A stretch of 64,000 nt of DNA. Source: Aptenodytes patagonicus (taxonomy: Eukaryota > Chordata > Aves > Sphenisciformes > Spheniscidae). A model generated the notes under the pieces. The model saw only the letters and a program-made list of their open reading frames with translations. It was not told the origin of the DNA and made no database searches. Location: assembly GCF_965638725.1 (NCBI RefSeq), contig NC_134981.1:48140849-48204848 (forward strand), given 5' to 3'. Of the stretch, positions 12,483-23,002 are shown one piece after another; position 1 is the first letter of the stretch, and every line of letters starts with the position of its first letter. Both the position numbers and the translations under genes were made by a program.

Positions 12483-13668
12483 ATAGAATCATAGAATCAT
12501 AGAATCATTAAGGTTGGAAGAGACCTCTAAGATCATCGAGTCCAACCGTCGACCCAACACCACCATGCCCACTAAACCATGTCCCTAAGCGCCTCATCTA
12601 CACGTCTTAAATACCTCCAGGGATGGTGACTCAACCACTTCCCTGGGCAGCCTGTTCCAATGTTTCACCACTCTTTCAGTAAAGAAATTTTTCCTCATGT
12701 CCAATCTAAACCTCCCCTGGCGCAACTTGAGGCCATTTCCTCTCGTCCTATCACTAGTTACTTGGGAGACGAGACCGACACCCACCTCGCTACAACCTCC
12801 TTTCAGGTAGTTGTAGAGAGCGATAAGGTCTCCCCTCAGCCTCCTTTTCTCCAGGCTAAACAGTCCCAGTTCCCTCAGCCGCTCCTCATAAGACTTGTTC
12901 TCCAGACCCTTCACCAGCCTCGTTGCCCTTCTCCGGACACGCTCCAGCACCTCAACGTCCTTCTTGTAGTGAGGGGCCCAAAACTGAACACAGTATTCGA
13001 GGTGGGGCCTCACCAGTGCCGAGTACAGGGGCACGATCACTTCCCTACTCCTGCTGGCCACACTATTTCTGATACAGGCCAGGATGCCATTGGCCTTCTT
13101 GGCCGCCTGGGCACACTGCCGGCTCATGTTCAGCCGGCTGTCGACCAGCACCCCCAGGTCCTTTTCCGCTGGGCAGCTTTCCAGCCACTCTTCCCCAAGC
13201 CTGTAGCGCTGCATGGGGTTGTTGTGGCCGAAGTGCAGGACCCGGCACTTGGCCTTGTTGAATCTCATACAGTTGGCCTCGGCCCATCCATCCAGCCTGT
13301 CCAGGTCCCTCTGCAGAGCCTTCCTACCCTCGAGCAGATCAACGCTCCCGCCCAACTTGGTGTCGCCTGCAAACTTACTGAGGGTGCACTCGATCCCCTC
13401 GTCCAGATCATTGATAAAGATATTGAACAAGACCGGCCCCAAAACTGAGCCCTGGGGAACACCGCTCGTGACCGGCCGCCAACTGGATTGAACTCCATTC
13501 ACCACAACTCTCTGGGCCCGGCCGTCCAGCCAGTTTTTGACCCAGCGCAGAGTACACCTGTCTAAGCCGTGAGCCGCCAGCTTCTCTAGGAGAATGCTGT
13601 GGGAGGCAGTGTCAAAGGCCTTACTGAAGTCCAGGTAGACCACATCCACAGCCTTTCCCTCATCCACA
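12483..13668 (-). mobile_element. Young CR1 nested in older CR1 (left arm)
   Basis: The tail is three copies of ATAGAATC at 12483-12510. A long open frame on the minus strand runs from 13712 (with its first codons in the host element) to 12594. It covers RT from [19 protein letters not shown] through [14 protein letters not shown] to the C-terminal region. The catalytic box reads FAGDTK instead of FADDTK. A 2-base deletion relative to sister copies ends the frame early at SLEVFKTCR. The flanking host CR1 reads continuously if this segment is skipped. Confidence 0.92.
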
Positions 13669-15118
13669 AACATCCATTGCTCTCTCCTCATGCACAGATC
13701 TATAGTTTCCACAATAAAATGACATTGGGTTGGTCAAGTATGGATGACTATTCTGATTCACCTTCTCCTTCATGTGCCCAGGAATAGCTTCCCAGAGGAC
13801 TTGCTCCGTGATTTTCTCCAGGGCCCAAAGTGAGGCTGTCTGGCCTATAGTTCCCCAGATCCTCCTTCCTGCCCTTTATGAAGATGGGTGCAACATTTGC
13901 CTTTCTCCAGTCACCAGGGACCTCCCCTGATCTCCACAACCTTTCAAAGATGATAGGGAGTGGCCTTATAATAATATCAGCCAATTTTCTTAGCACCCTG
14001 AGATGCAGCTCATCTCATCCCATGGACTTGTATGGCTTGCGTTCTCTCAAGAGATCCCTGAATTGATCTTTCACCACTACTGGTAGTTCCTCTCCTCCTT
14101 GAACCCTGTCTCTAAGCACAGGGGCCTGGGAGAACTTGTGGCTGAAGACCAAGGCAAAGGCGGCATTGATTACTTCAGCATTATCTGCACCCCCTGTCAC
14201 TAAATCGCCTGCCCCAATCAGGAGTGGGCCCACATTTTCCTTGTTTATTCTTTTATTGCTGACCTAGTGGTAGAAGCTCTTCTTGTTGCCCTTTATATCC
14301 CTTGCCAGCTTCAACTCTAGTTGGGCTTTGGATTTCCTAACATCATCCCTTCATGCCTGGACAATGTTTCTATAATCCTCCTTTGTAGCTTGTCCTCACT
14401 TCCACCTCCTGTATACATTCTTTTTGCACTGGAGCTCAGCCATGTGTCCCCTGTTTAGTCAAGCCCATCTCCTGATATATCTACTCATTTTGCTGAGTAT
14501 TGGGATGGACCATTCTTATGCTTTGGAGGAGGTTATCCTTAAAGACCTGCCAGCTTTCTTGAGCTCCTTTGCCCTTCAGAGCTGACTCCCACACAATCCC
14601 ACCTACCAACTTCCTGAATAAGCTGAAGTATGCTCTCTTGAAGTCCAAGGTTTGTACTCTGCTACTCACTTTGTTCATTCTACCTGGGATCTTCAACTCC
14701 ACTGTTTTGTGGTTGCTATAGCCAAGGTTGCCATTGATTATCACATCCCCAACCAGTTCTTCCTTGTTCATGGGTAGCAAACCCAGGAGAGCATCACTGC
14801 AATCGGCCCATCCATCAAGTGTGTTAACAAGTTCTCTGACACCCTCCAAATATCTGGCTTGCTAACTCCAGTGATGTCATAGTTCTGCAACTGCTCTCTC
14901 CTCCTGTTTCCTACCTAGGCTGCCCACATTTGTGTGCAGGCACTGGAAGTTGCTCCCCCATCACCCTGTTTTATCCTTCCTGAGGGCTCCCTTGCTCACA
15001 TCACCCTGCCCCATATACTTTCCATCCCATCTTCCATTTCCTCACTTAAGTACAGGCTGTGATCTCCAACCCCCTGACATACCTAATTTAAAGCCCTCCT
15101 CACTAGGTTAGCAAGCCT
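13669..15118 (-). mobile_element. Older CR1, 5' part (left arm)
   Basis: Minus-strand frames show the linker between endonuclease and RT (14849-14481, containing NTLDGWADCSDALLG) and the start of RT (13996-13748, with [15 protein letters not shown]). The 5' end near 15118 resembles the start of the CR1 body (GGCTTGCTAACCTAGTGAGG on the minus strand). Part of the endonuclease seems missing. This is the most 5'-complete CR1 in the window, but it is heavily mutated. Confidence 0.82.
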
Positions 15119-15964
15119 GTGTCTAAACCCAGTTACTGGAGGGAAACCGGGGGGGGAGAGAGAGAGAGAGACGGTCTGAGTACCAACAGCTGGAGTGAGG
15201 TGGCAGGCCTTGGGGGCTCATATGTCCAGATGCCAGCAACTTGGGAGACCAAGGGATCTAGGGGCCAGCTACTGGAGAGATCCATATTACATATGTGTAT
15301 ATTTTACACTAATGGGCTTTCATCCCGATCAACTAGAGAGGGGAACAGGATCAGGCCGTTTGTGCTCTTTGTGTTTGTGTGGGTGCTGTGTTTTCTGTCT
15401 GTGTTGATCTGTTTGGCCGGCCGTGTACCTACATACACACACACACACATATATATGTATATAGTGTGTATGTGTGCATGTGTGCCTATTGGGAATACAT
15501 GCTCAGCTTCACTACTGGCTAGACCTGGGAAGATGGAGCTGCAGCAGCCTTGCCTCTATCGGGCTACTGGATTTGGCAATTCCTAACATAGACCCTGACC
15601 TGTGGACTGACTTACTGGCCTGACCTCGGACCTGCCTTGTCACTATGGCTTTGCCTGGCCTTCATTGGACTGTGGCTGACCCTAGTCACTGTCACCAGAC
15701 CTGCTTTGCTCTCCTTGTTTGGGTACTATGGGTTTGGGCCCTGTCAGTGAGGTCACTGCCCCCCTGCATGCTTTGCTGTCACCCTCGGCTCCTGGCTCAC
15801 CTGCTGTTGTGGAACAGCCGGCCCTTGCTGCTCCCAGATAACAAGATCCTGATTCTCTGAGCACAAGAAGGATGCTTCTGGATTTGGGCTTCTATTATTA
15901 CCTTCTCTCTGAGCTACCTGGTCTTTCTGCTGTTTCTCTTGCAAACATAGAGGCAAACACTTGT
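15119..15964 (+). mobile_element. LTR family B fragment plus family C repeat
   Basis: Positions 15119-15600 repeat the CCAGCTACTGGAGAGATCC type motifs of LTR family B and align with 7600-8090. A (AC)/(AT) microsatellite lies at 15430-15460. Positions 15590-15880 contain a second dispersed repeat built on ACCTCGGACCTGCCTTGTCACTATGG. Related copies lie at 25840-25890, 29155-29345 and 54880-55225. I could not name its class. The block is duplicated exactly at 32654-33499. Confidence 0.6.
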
Positions 15965-15969
15965 ATCAG

Positions 15970-16550
15970 TGTCATGGTTTAACCCCAGTCGGCAACCGAG
16001 CACCACACAGCCGCTCGCTCACCCTCCCCGCCCCCCCGGTGGGATGGGGGACAGAATCGGAAGAGCAAAAGTAAGAAAACTCGTGGGTTGAGATAAGAAC
16101 AGTTTAATACTTGAAATAAATATTAAATAATAATAATAAATTGTAATTAAAAGGAAAACAACAAGAGAGAGAGGAACAAAACCCAGGAAAAACAAGTGAT
16201 GCAACTGCTCACCACCCACCGACCGACGCCTAGCCAGTCCCTGAGCAGCAATCACCGCCCCCCGGCCAACTCCCCCCAGCTTATATACCGAGCATGACGT
16301 CATATGGTATGGAATAGCCCTTTGGCCAGTTTGGGTCAGCTGTCCTGGCTGTGCTCCCTCCCAGCTTCTTGTGCACCTCCTTGCTTGCAGAGTATGGGAA
16401 GCTGAAAAGTCCTTGACTTAGTATAAACACTGCTTAGCAACAACTAAAACATCAGTGTGTTATCACATTATTCTCATCCTAAATCCAAAACACAGCACTA
16501 TACTAGCTACTAGGAAGAAAATTAACTTTATCCCAGCCAAAACCAGGACA
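15970..16550 (-). mobile_element. Solo LTR, family A (left arm), 5-bp target duplication
   Basis: The element begins TGTCATGGTTTAACCCC and ends CCAAAACCAGGACA on the plus strand, so it lies in reverse orientation with TG...CA ends. The target duplication ATCAG occurs at 15965-15969 and 16551-16555. On the minus strand it has a perfect CRE (TGACGTCA, 16295-16302), a TATA box (TATATAAG, 16280-16287) and an ATTAAA polyA signal (16103-16108). This LTR is solo: no internal sequence adjoins it. Confidence 0.93.
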
Positions 16551-16555
16551 ATCAG

Positions 16556-16981
16556 TCAGTGCCCCAGTACTTGCTATGTTGGTCTATTCGAGCTCTGCCA
16601 TAACTTGCAATAAATATCCATGCCTTGTGTTTGGGTGGTCACATTATTTCAGGTACCTGTATACTATTATGGCTTTTAATCATTATTAGTGTTACCATAA
16701 ATTCTAGAAGTTCTAGAAGTTCTATCCAGAGACTAGAACCAGTGATAGATACAGAATATAAAGGTGGTTCTTGCTCCCTCGGAACCAACAACCTAAGGAT
16801 ACAAGAAATGAAATAGAAAGGAAAGTGATTTTTAGAATTGTAAGCGTATGTGGAAGGAGAGTGTCTGTTCCTTTAAGGGTATTTGGTCAAGGGCCTTTTC
16901 AATGCAAAAAGGGATAATAAGAAAAGGAGGAAGCTGTAAACAAGAACATACAGGGACACAAACCTGGCTGACAAATGATAA
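16556..16981 (-). repeat. Partial copy of a dispersed repeat (family E) ending at the arm breakpoint
   Basis: Positions 16848-16981 are the reverse complement of the second half of a diverged tandem pair at 31419-31790. The sequence stops exactly at the inner breakpoint. The rest of this interval (16556-16847) was not recognised. Confidence 0.5.
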
Positions 16982-17480
16982 TTACCCCTCTACCTTACAT
17001 TCCCTGAGTGGTGCAGGGGGGTGTGGGGAATGGGAGTTGCAGTCATTTCATAACATTGGGGGTGGTCTTTTTTGAAAGTAGCCATCTTTTGAAAGAGCAA
17101 AAGTTTCTTGGGAAGGTCCCAAGTGTCCCCTGTATCACACTAGGAAGCACAAAAGCCTCAGCAGTCCAGCTACTGTTGGATCCACTTCAAAAGCTTTTGA
17201 GGTAAGCTGATGTATTTATAACTTCCAGCCTGGAAGTTTGGTCTGTACGATTTTGTATAGACCCTCCTCACACTTTTCCCCTGCTCCAGCATGGGTCCTC
17301 TCCACAGGCTGCAGTCCTTCAGGAAAAAGTCTTCTCCAGCATGGGCTTTCCACAGGCTGCAGTCCTTCAAGAACTGCTCCAGCGTGAGTCCTCCATGTGC
17401 GCAGTTCCTGTCAGGAAAACCTGCTCCTGAGTGGGCTTGTCTCTATGGGCTGTAGTTCATTCAGGGAATATCCACCTGGG
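16982..17480 (-). mobile_element. LTR family D fragment, truncated at the inverted-repeat breakpoint
   Basis: On the minus strand it matches the LTR at 50159-50945. Shared landmarks are GTTATGAAATGACTGCAAC, the CTGCACCACTC segment, and repeated units of the form CTGTGGAGAGGACCCATGCTGGAGCAG. Homology starts immediately at 16982, the first base outside the left arm, so the LTR was cut by the rearrangement. The 5' end of the LTR would lie towards 17480. Confidence 0.75.
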
Positions 17481-18715
17481 AATAATCCAATGCACATTTC
17501 CATTAGTTAGTGGATTCTGAAGAAATTGCCAGACAGTTACTATGCAAAGATGCAGGAGATGATGGCTGCAGGAGACAGCAAGCTACAAGTGATAATGGCT
17601 ACAGAATGGCCCTTATCTCTTCCTGTCCATTGTATCCTGCAAAGTGTTTTTCTTTAACCTAATGGCACTGCTCCCAGCATACATCAGGCCTTAGCATCAG
17701 CTGTGTGTTAGGCCAAAACCTGAGCAGGAGTTGAGTGAACAGTCACACACACCAACTGCATTTACTCCGCAAACTTACAGGGCTGCCTTAGGGTGCTTAA
17801 CAGCACTAAATGCACCTCTTTGAACATGTTTTGGAGTGGGAGAATGTTTGATAACTTTGATAACCCTACAGTTATCAAAGGTGCCATATTTTCGAACAGT
17901 ATCAGGGGATCCAATTTTCATCTAAATGCCATGCAAAATGTACCCAGCTATGCCAAGAGAAGACAATATACAAATACCCAAGTGCAAACATTCAGCTGAG
18001 GTTGTTCCCCATATAGAGCAGATAAAGAAAGATGAACAAAATCTTTGGATCTTAAATTTAAGCAAGTGGATGCTTTTCTGAAGCATGTTCCTTATCAACA
18101 TGATCATTCAAAAACCCTTCATTTCCCTGCTCCTTCTTAGTTTCTCTCCTATATAACAAGGAACTGCTCCCTATAAATATTGTTCATTATAATTCTCCCT
18201 CTTCCAGTCCTCTGGTCCTACGCCCAACTTCAGGAAACTCTGAGGAAAGAGAGCCTTCTTGTCTTTTACTACTTTATTACAAAGTTGGAGATACCATTTT
18301 TCTAAGCCTAGGGCTTTCATTAATTTCCTTAATTTTGATGCTGCCTTATTTGCTCAGATGCAACAATGAATCTTGTCTAAATATCACATTCTTCCAGAAT
18401 AGGAAACATTCTCTGGGATGTTACCATTAATTTCTTCAACCATGAGAGCAAAGAAATTATTTAAGCCTTGAAGAATAGAAGCCTTTTCACTCCCATTCTT
18501 CACAAGGAAGATTAAAAAGACTGTTGGGTTTTGAAAACAAGACTGCACAGTGGCAATATAACGTTTTAAACCAATTTACTACCCTTGATGCTATCTGAAT
18601 CATGAAGGAAGTAGCAAGGATATTTTGTTTAAAAACAGAAATCTGTGCTTTATCTACTTACTGATGAATTCCAAAGCTAAGAGATCTAACTTCTTGGCAC
18701 CAGATTCTTGGTACC
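17481..18715. other. Intergenic DNA, nothing recognised
   Basis: AT-rich sequence without a CR1 tail, LTR ends or a plausible coding frame. The only open stretches are short and have no recognisable protein features. Confidence 0.5.
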
Positions 18716-19252
18716 TGTCCTGGTTTCGGCAGGGATAGAGTTAATTTCTTTTCTAGTAGCTGGTACAGTGTTTTGGATTTAGGATGAGAACAAAGTTGAT
18801 AACGCACCGATGTTTTAGTTGTTGCTAGGTAATGCTTACACTAGCCAAGGACTTTTTAGTTTTCCATGCTCTACTGACTGAGAAGGCTGGAGGTGCACAA
18901 GAAGCTGGGAGGGGGCACAGCCAAACTGGCCAAAGGGACATTCCATACCATGTGACGTCATGCTCAGTACATAAACTGGGGAAAGCTGGCCGGGGGGGCT
19001 GCTGCTCAGGGACTGGCTGGGCATCGGTCGGCGGGTGGTGAGCAATTGTACTGTGCATCACTTGCTTTGTGTATTATTATTATTATCATATTATTATTAT
19101 CATTTTATTTCAATTATTAAACTGTTTTTATCTCAACCCACGACTTTTTCTAACTTGTGCTCTTCCAATTCTCTCCCCCATCCCACCGGGGTCGGGGGAG
19201 TGAGCGAGCGGCTGTGTGGTGCTTAGTTGCCGACTGAGATTAAACCACGACA
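18716..19252 (+). mobile_element. Solo LTR, family A, plus orientation
   Basis: It starts TGTCCTGGTTTCGGC and ends TTAAACCACGACA. The flanks GTACC (18711-18715) and GTATC (19253-19257) are a target duplication with one mismatch. A CRE TGACGTCA is at 18953-18960. It has the GGCCGGGGGGGCTGCTGCTCAGG type of R region shared with the inverted-repeat LTRs. No internal retroviral sequence adjoins it. Confidence 0.88.
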
Positions 19253-19257
19253 GTATC

Positions 19258-20030
19258 TCACCAAAGTATTTGTGAGCAACTGAAATGGCAGGTCCAAAGA
19301 AAAGATATGCACATTCAGTACTCAGCTTCTGAACATGTTCCCACCCTATAAAACACAAATATTGAATGAAGCTGAGATAAAATGGGAGAGAAATAACACA
19401 GGTCTCCATTCAGTGCAAGAAAGACAGTGTAATATAACACAGCAAATGCAAACTAGATAAATAAATAATAACAGAAAAACAGAAACAAAAGAAAGAAACC
19501 TCCCAGCTCACCTAGTATTCTCCGGGGAGTCATCCCATACATTCCAACACAATGCTGTCAATTAGGCAATCAGATTGAATAGCATGTAGGTTTAAACTGA
19601 GGTTGTGGGGAGAACAATAGATTTCAAGCTTGATGTGCTGGGAAGTAGGTCAGGTTGTACCTTGCTTTCATATATACACAGTGTGAGTTTAGCAATATCA
19701 TTGATTCTGCTCTTCCAGGTGAGTGGGAAGGGGTGGTTCCACCCACCCAGTGAAATCATCTCTGTCTGAAGGGTTCATTCACTCTGCATCCTATCAAAAG
19801 ATGGCAAAGGGGATCCTGTGCGCTGTGCATTCACGTAGCAACAAATGTCCAGATCTGCCTGTCTATTAAGGGAATATTATTTTTTTTTAAGCATTTCCTC
19901 CTATCTTGAACTTTCAGTGAAACTTCAATTTTGTCCATATCACCCCAAGAGGATATTGGCATTTCCCAGACTCCTGCCTAGGAAATGAGTGCAAGCTTGA
20001 CAAAGGTCTTGTACTAACCTGCTTACCCAC
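19258..20030. other. Intergenic DNA, nothing recognised
   Basis: No LTR, CR1 or coding signature was seen. It ends with CCCAC at 20026-20030, the left target duplication of the provirus. Confidence 0.5.
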
Positions 20031-20315
20031 TGTGCTGGTTTTGGCTGGGATAGAGTTAATTTTCTTCATAGTAGCTAGTATGGGGCTATGTTTTGGATTT
20101 GTGCTGGAACAGTGTTGATAACACAGGGAAGTTTTAGTTACTGCTGAGCAGTGCTTACACACAGTCAAGGCCTTTTCTGCTTCTCACCCCATCCCACCAG
20201 TGAGTAGGCTGGGGGTGCACAAGAAGTTGGGAGGGGACACAGCCAGGACAGCTGACCCCAACTGACCAAAGGGATATTCCATACCATATGATGTCATGCT
20301 CAGCAATTAAAAGCT
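20031..20315 (+). mobile_element. Inverted LTR fragment (U3 part) at provirus end
   Basis: It is nearly identical to the first ~285 bases of the LTR at 25599-25000 but in the opposite orientation. It stops at CAGCAA, just where the LTR would read AATAAAAGCTGGGG. The join to RT sequence falls in a 7-base overlap (AAAAGCT, 20309-20315) present in both sources. The CRE has decayed to TGATGTCA (20289-20296). Confidence 0.88.
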
Positions 20316-20862
20316 TAATTTGTTCAAAGGCTTGCTGCTGCTCAGGGCCCCATTCAAAGTCATTCTTCTTCCGGGTCACTCGATAGAGAGGGCTTACAAT
20401 CAGACTATAACCTGGAATATGCATTCTCCAAAAACCCACGACACCTAAGAAAGCTTGTGTTTCCTTTTTGTTAGTTGATGGAGACATGGCTGTTATTTTG
20501 TTGATCACATCCCTTCAGATATGATGATGCCCATCTTGCCATTTTATTCCTAAAAACTGGATCTCCTGTGCAGGTCCTTTGACCTTACTCTGTTTTATAG
20601 CAAAACCAACTTTCAAAAGAATCTGGATTATTCTTCTCCCCTTCTCAAACACTTACTCCGCTGTGTTGCCCCACACAATGATGTCATCAATATACTGCAG
20701 GTGTTCAGGAGCTTCACCTTGTTCCAGTGCAGTCTGTATCAATCCATGACGAATAGTAGGACTGTGTTTCCACCCCAGGGCAGTCGGTTCCAGGTGTACT
20801 GGACGCCCCTCCACAGAAAAGCAAACTGTGGCCTGCACTCTGCTGCCAAAGGGATCGAGATC
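20316..20862 (-). pseudogene. Retroviral reverse transcriptase, distal part
   Basis: Minus-strand RT sequence contains the catalytic YIDD box (codons 20683-20694) followed by IIVWGN. Downstream in another frame comes a connection-like region with the landmark QAFLGVVGFWR (near 20430). The reading ends at the join with the inverted LTR. Breaks lie near 20510-20650 and at the CR1 insertion (20863). RNase H and integrase are missing. Confidence 0.85.
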
Positions 20863-22232
20863 CGGGGAACTACAAGCCTGTCAGCCTGACCTCGGTGCCG
20901 GGGAAGATTATGGAGCGGTTCATCTTGAGGGCGCTCACAAGGCATGAGCGGGACAACCAGGGGATCAAGCTTAGCCAGCAGGGGTTCATGAGGCAGGTCC
21001 TGCCTGACCAACCTGATCTCCTTCTATGACCAGGTGACCCGCCTAGTGGATGAGGGAAAGGCTGTGGATGTGGTCTACCTGGACTTCAGTAAGGCCTTTG
21101 ACACCGTCTCCCACAGCATTCTCCTAGAGAAGCTGGCGGCTCACGGCTTAGACAGGTGTACTCTGCGCTGGGTCAAAAACTGGCTGGACGGCCGGGCCCA
21201 GAGAGTTGTGGTGAATGGAGTTCAATCCAGTTGGCGGCCGGTCACGAGCGGTGTTCCCCAGGGCTCAGTTTTGGGGCCGGTCTTGTTCAATATCTTTATC
21301 AATGATCTGGACGAGGGGATCGAGTGCACCCTCAGTAAGTTTGCAGGCGACACCAAGTTGGGCGGGAGCGTTGATCTGCTCGAGGGTAGGAAGGCTCTGC
21401 AGAGGGACCTGGACAGGCTGGATGGATGGGCCGAGGCCAACTGTATGAGATTCAACAAGGCCAAGTGCCGGGTCCTGCACTTCGGCCACAACAACCCCAT
21501 GCAGCGCTACAGGCTTGGGGAAGAGTGGCTGGAAAGCTGCCTGTCGGAAAAGGACCTGGGGGTGCTGGTTGACAGCCGGCTGAACATGAGCCGGCAGTGT
21601 GCCCAGGCGGCCAAGAAGGCCAATGGCATCCTGGCCTGTATCAGAAATAGTGTGGCCAGCAGGAGTAGGGAAGTGATTGTGCCCCTGTACTCGGCACTGG
21701 TGAGGCCCCACCTCGAATACTGTGTTCAGTTTTGGGCCCCTCACTACAAGAAGGACATTGAGGTGCTGGAGCGTGTTCAGAGAAGGGCAACGAGGCTGGT
21801 GAGGGGTCTGGAGAACAAGTCTTATGAGGAGCAGCTGAGGGAACTGGGACTGTTTAGCCTGGAGAAAAGGAGGCTGAGGGGAGACCTTATCGCTCTCTAC
21901 AACTACCTGAAAGGAGGTTTTAGTGAGGTGGGTGTCGGTCTCTTCTCCCAAGTAACTAGCGATAGGACAAGAGGAAATGGCCTCAAGTTGCGCCAGGGGA
22001 GGTTTAGATTGGACATGAGGAAAAATTTCTTTACTGAAAGAGTGGTGAAACATTGGAACAGGCTGCCCAGGGAAGTGGTTGAGTCACCATCCCTGGAGGT
22101 ATTTAAAAGACGTGTAGATGAGGCGCTTAGGGACATGGTTTAGTGGGCATGGTGGTGTTGGGTCGACGGTTGGACTCGATGATCTTAGATGTCTTTTCCA
22201 ACCTTAATGATTCTATGATTCTATGATTCTAT
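20863..22232 (+). mobile_element. Young CR1 inserted in the provirus RT
   Basis: The CR1 starts near 20863 (GATCCGGGGAACTACAAG) and ends with four ATTCTATG-type repeats at 22205-22232. A 369-codon frame (21034-22143) is uninterrupted from RT motif [16 protein letters not shown] to the natural C-terminus RDMV. The catalytic box is FAGDTK, with the Gly codon at 21346-21348. Retroviral RT sequence resumes directly on either side. The 5' part of the element is missing, so it cannot move by itself. Confidence 0.93.
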
Positions 22233-22447
22233 GAGAAAAACACATTAACGATATTAAATGTTGCATACCATTTGGCGGCCTTTGACTCCAGTTCATATTG
22301 GAGTTCTTGCATGTCTGGTACAGCAACGCTCAGCGGCAGTGTGACTTCATTCAGGCCTCGATAGTCCACTGTTAGCCTCCACTCTCTGTTAGATTTTTGC
22401 ACTGGCCATATGGGACTACTAAAGAGTGAATGAGTCTTACTGATCAC
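22233..22447 (-). pseudogene. Retroviral reverse transcriptase, proximal part
   Basis: The minus strand encodes the start of the RT fingers and palm, with SPIWPVQKSNREWRLTVDYR and a following RGLNE box. The frame is contiguous with 20862 once the CR1 is ignored. It is identifiable as retroviral RT from these motifs, but it is partial and non-functional. Confidence 0.85.
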
Positions 22448-22516
22448 TCCTTGGCTCTCCTGTCACTGAATCAGCTTATGGATGGGAACCAGGGAGTCTC
22501 GGTTGGTGCGATATTG

Positions 22517-22981
22517 TCACCAGTGCACTGTCATGGTAGCAATTGGCACCTGCTGTTCTTTAACCCGCAGCAACCCCGCCACAGACGGATCCTCTGAGAG
22601 ACCAGGCAAGCTAGACAGCTGTTTAATCTTCTCCGTACTCAAGGCAGCTATACCAAAAGCCCACCGGTACCCTTTTGGGTCCTGGAAATACCTTCTCCTG
22701 AGGTAGTCTATGCCAAGGATACATGGAGCCTCCGGACCAGTCACAATGGGGTGCTTTTGCCCCTCATTCCCAGTTAGGCTTACCTCAGCCTCCAACACAG
22801 ACAGTTCTTGGGATCCCCCCGTCACTCCAGAAATCCAGATGGGTTCTGCCCCTTTGTAACCTGATGGCATTCGGGTACGCTGTGCACCGTTGTCCACCAG
22901 AGCCTTATACTCCCGTGGGGCTGATGTGTCAGGCCACCGAATCCACACAGTCTGGTAAACCCGGTTGTCCCTTTCCTCCAC
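22517..22981 (-). pseudogene. Retroviral aspartic protease-like region
   Basis: A 154-codon minus frame contains ALVDNGAQ, where retropepsins have LVDTGA, and ILGIDYLRRR, the second conserved protease block. The Asp is kept but the catalytic DTG/DSG triad reads DNG, so activity is doubtful. It lies between gag and RT as in a normal gag-pro-pol order. Confidence 0.75.
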
Positions 22982-23002
22982 CTGGCCGAAGGCAGGGCCC
23001 CT

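Larger units (their letters stand above)
10467..16981 (+). repeat. Left arm of 6.5-kb inverted repeat
   Basis: This 6515-bp block is the reverse complement of 31637-38151. I matched the ends base by base: 10467 pairs with 38151 and 16981 with 31637, while 10466/38152 and 16982/31636 do not pair. Every landmark checked inside maps by the same constant (sum 48618): RAD23B exon 1, the CR1 junctions, the solo LTR, and a G8 plus (AG) microsatellite at 15147-15170. There is therefore no net indel, and I saw no substitution. The spacer is 14655 bp. No terminal inverted repeat or target duplication suggests transposition of the arm as a unit. Confidence 0.95.

Noticed and set aside
12660..13448. A 262-codon plus-strand frame, also seen antisense to the other young CR1 copies (for example 21265-22053 and 44219-45007)
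   Set aside because: It is the antisense shadow of the CR1 RT frame, with no recognisable domain. It recurs only because CR1 copies are similar.
10467..16981. Inverted-repeat arm as a single transposable element
   Set aside because: The arm contains a host promoter, exon and several complete unrelated insertions, and it has no terminal repeats or target duplication. A segmental duplication fits better.
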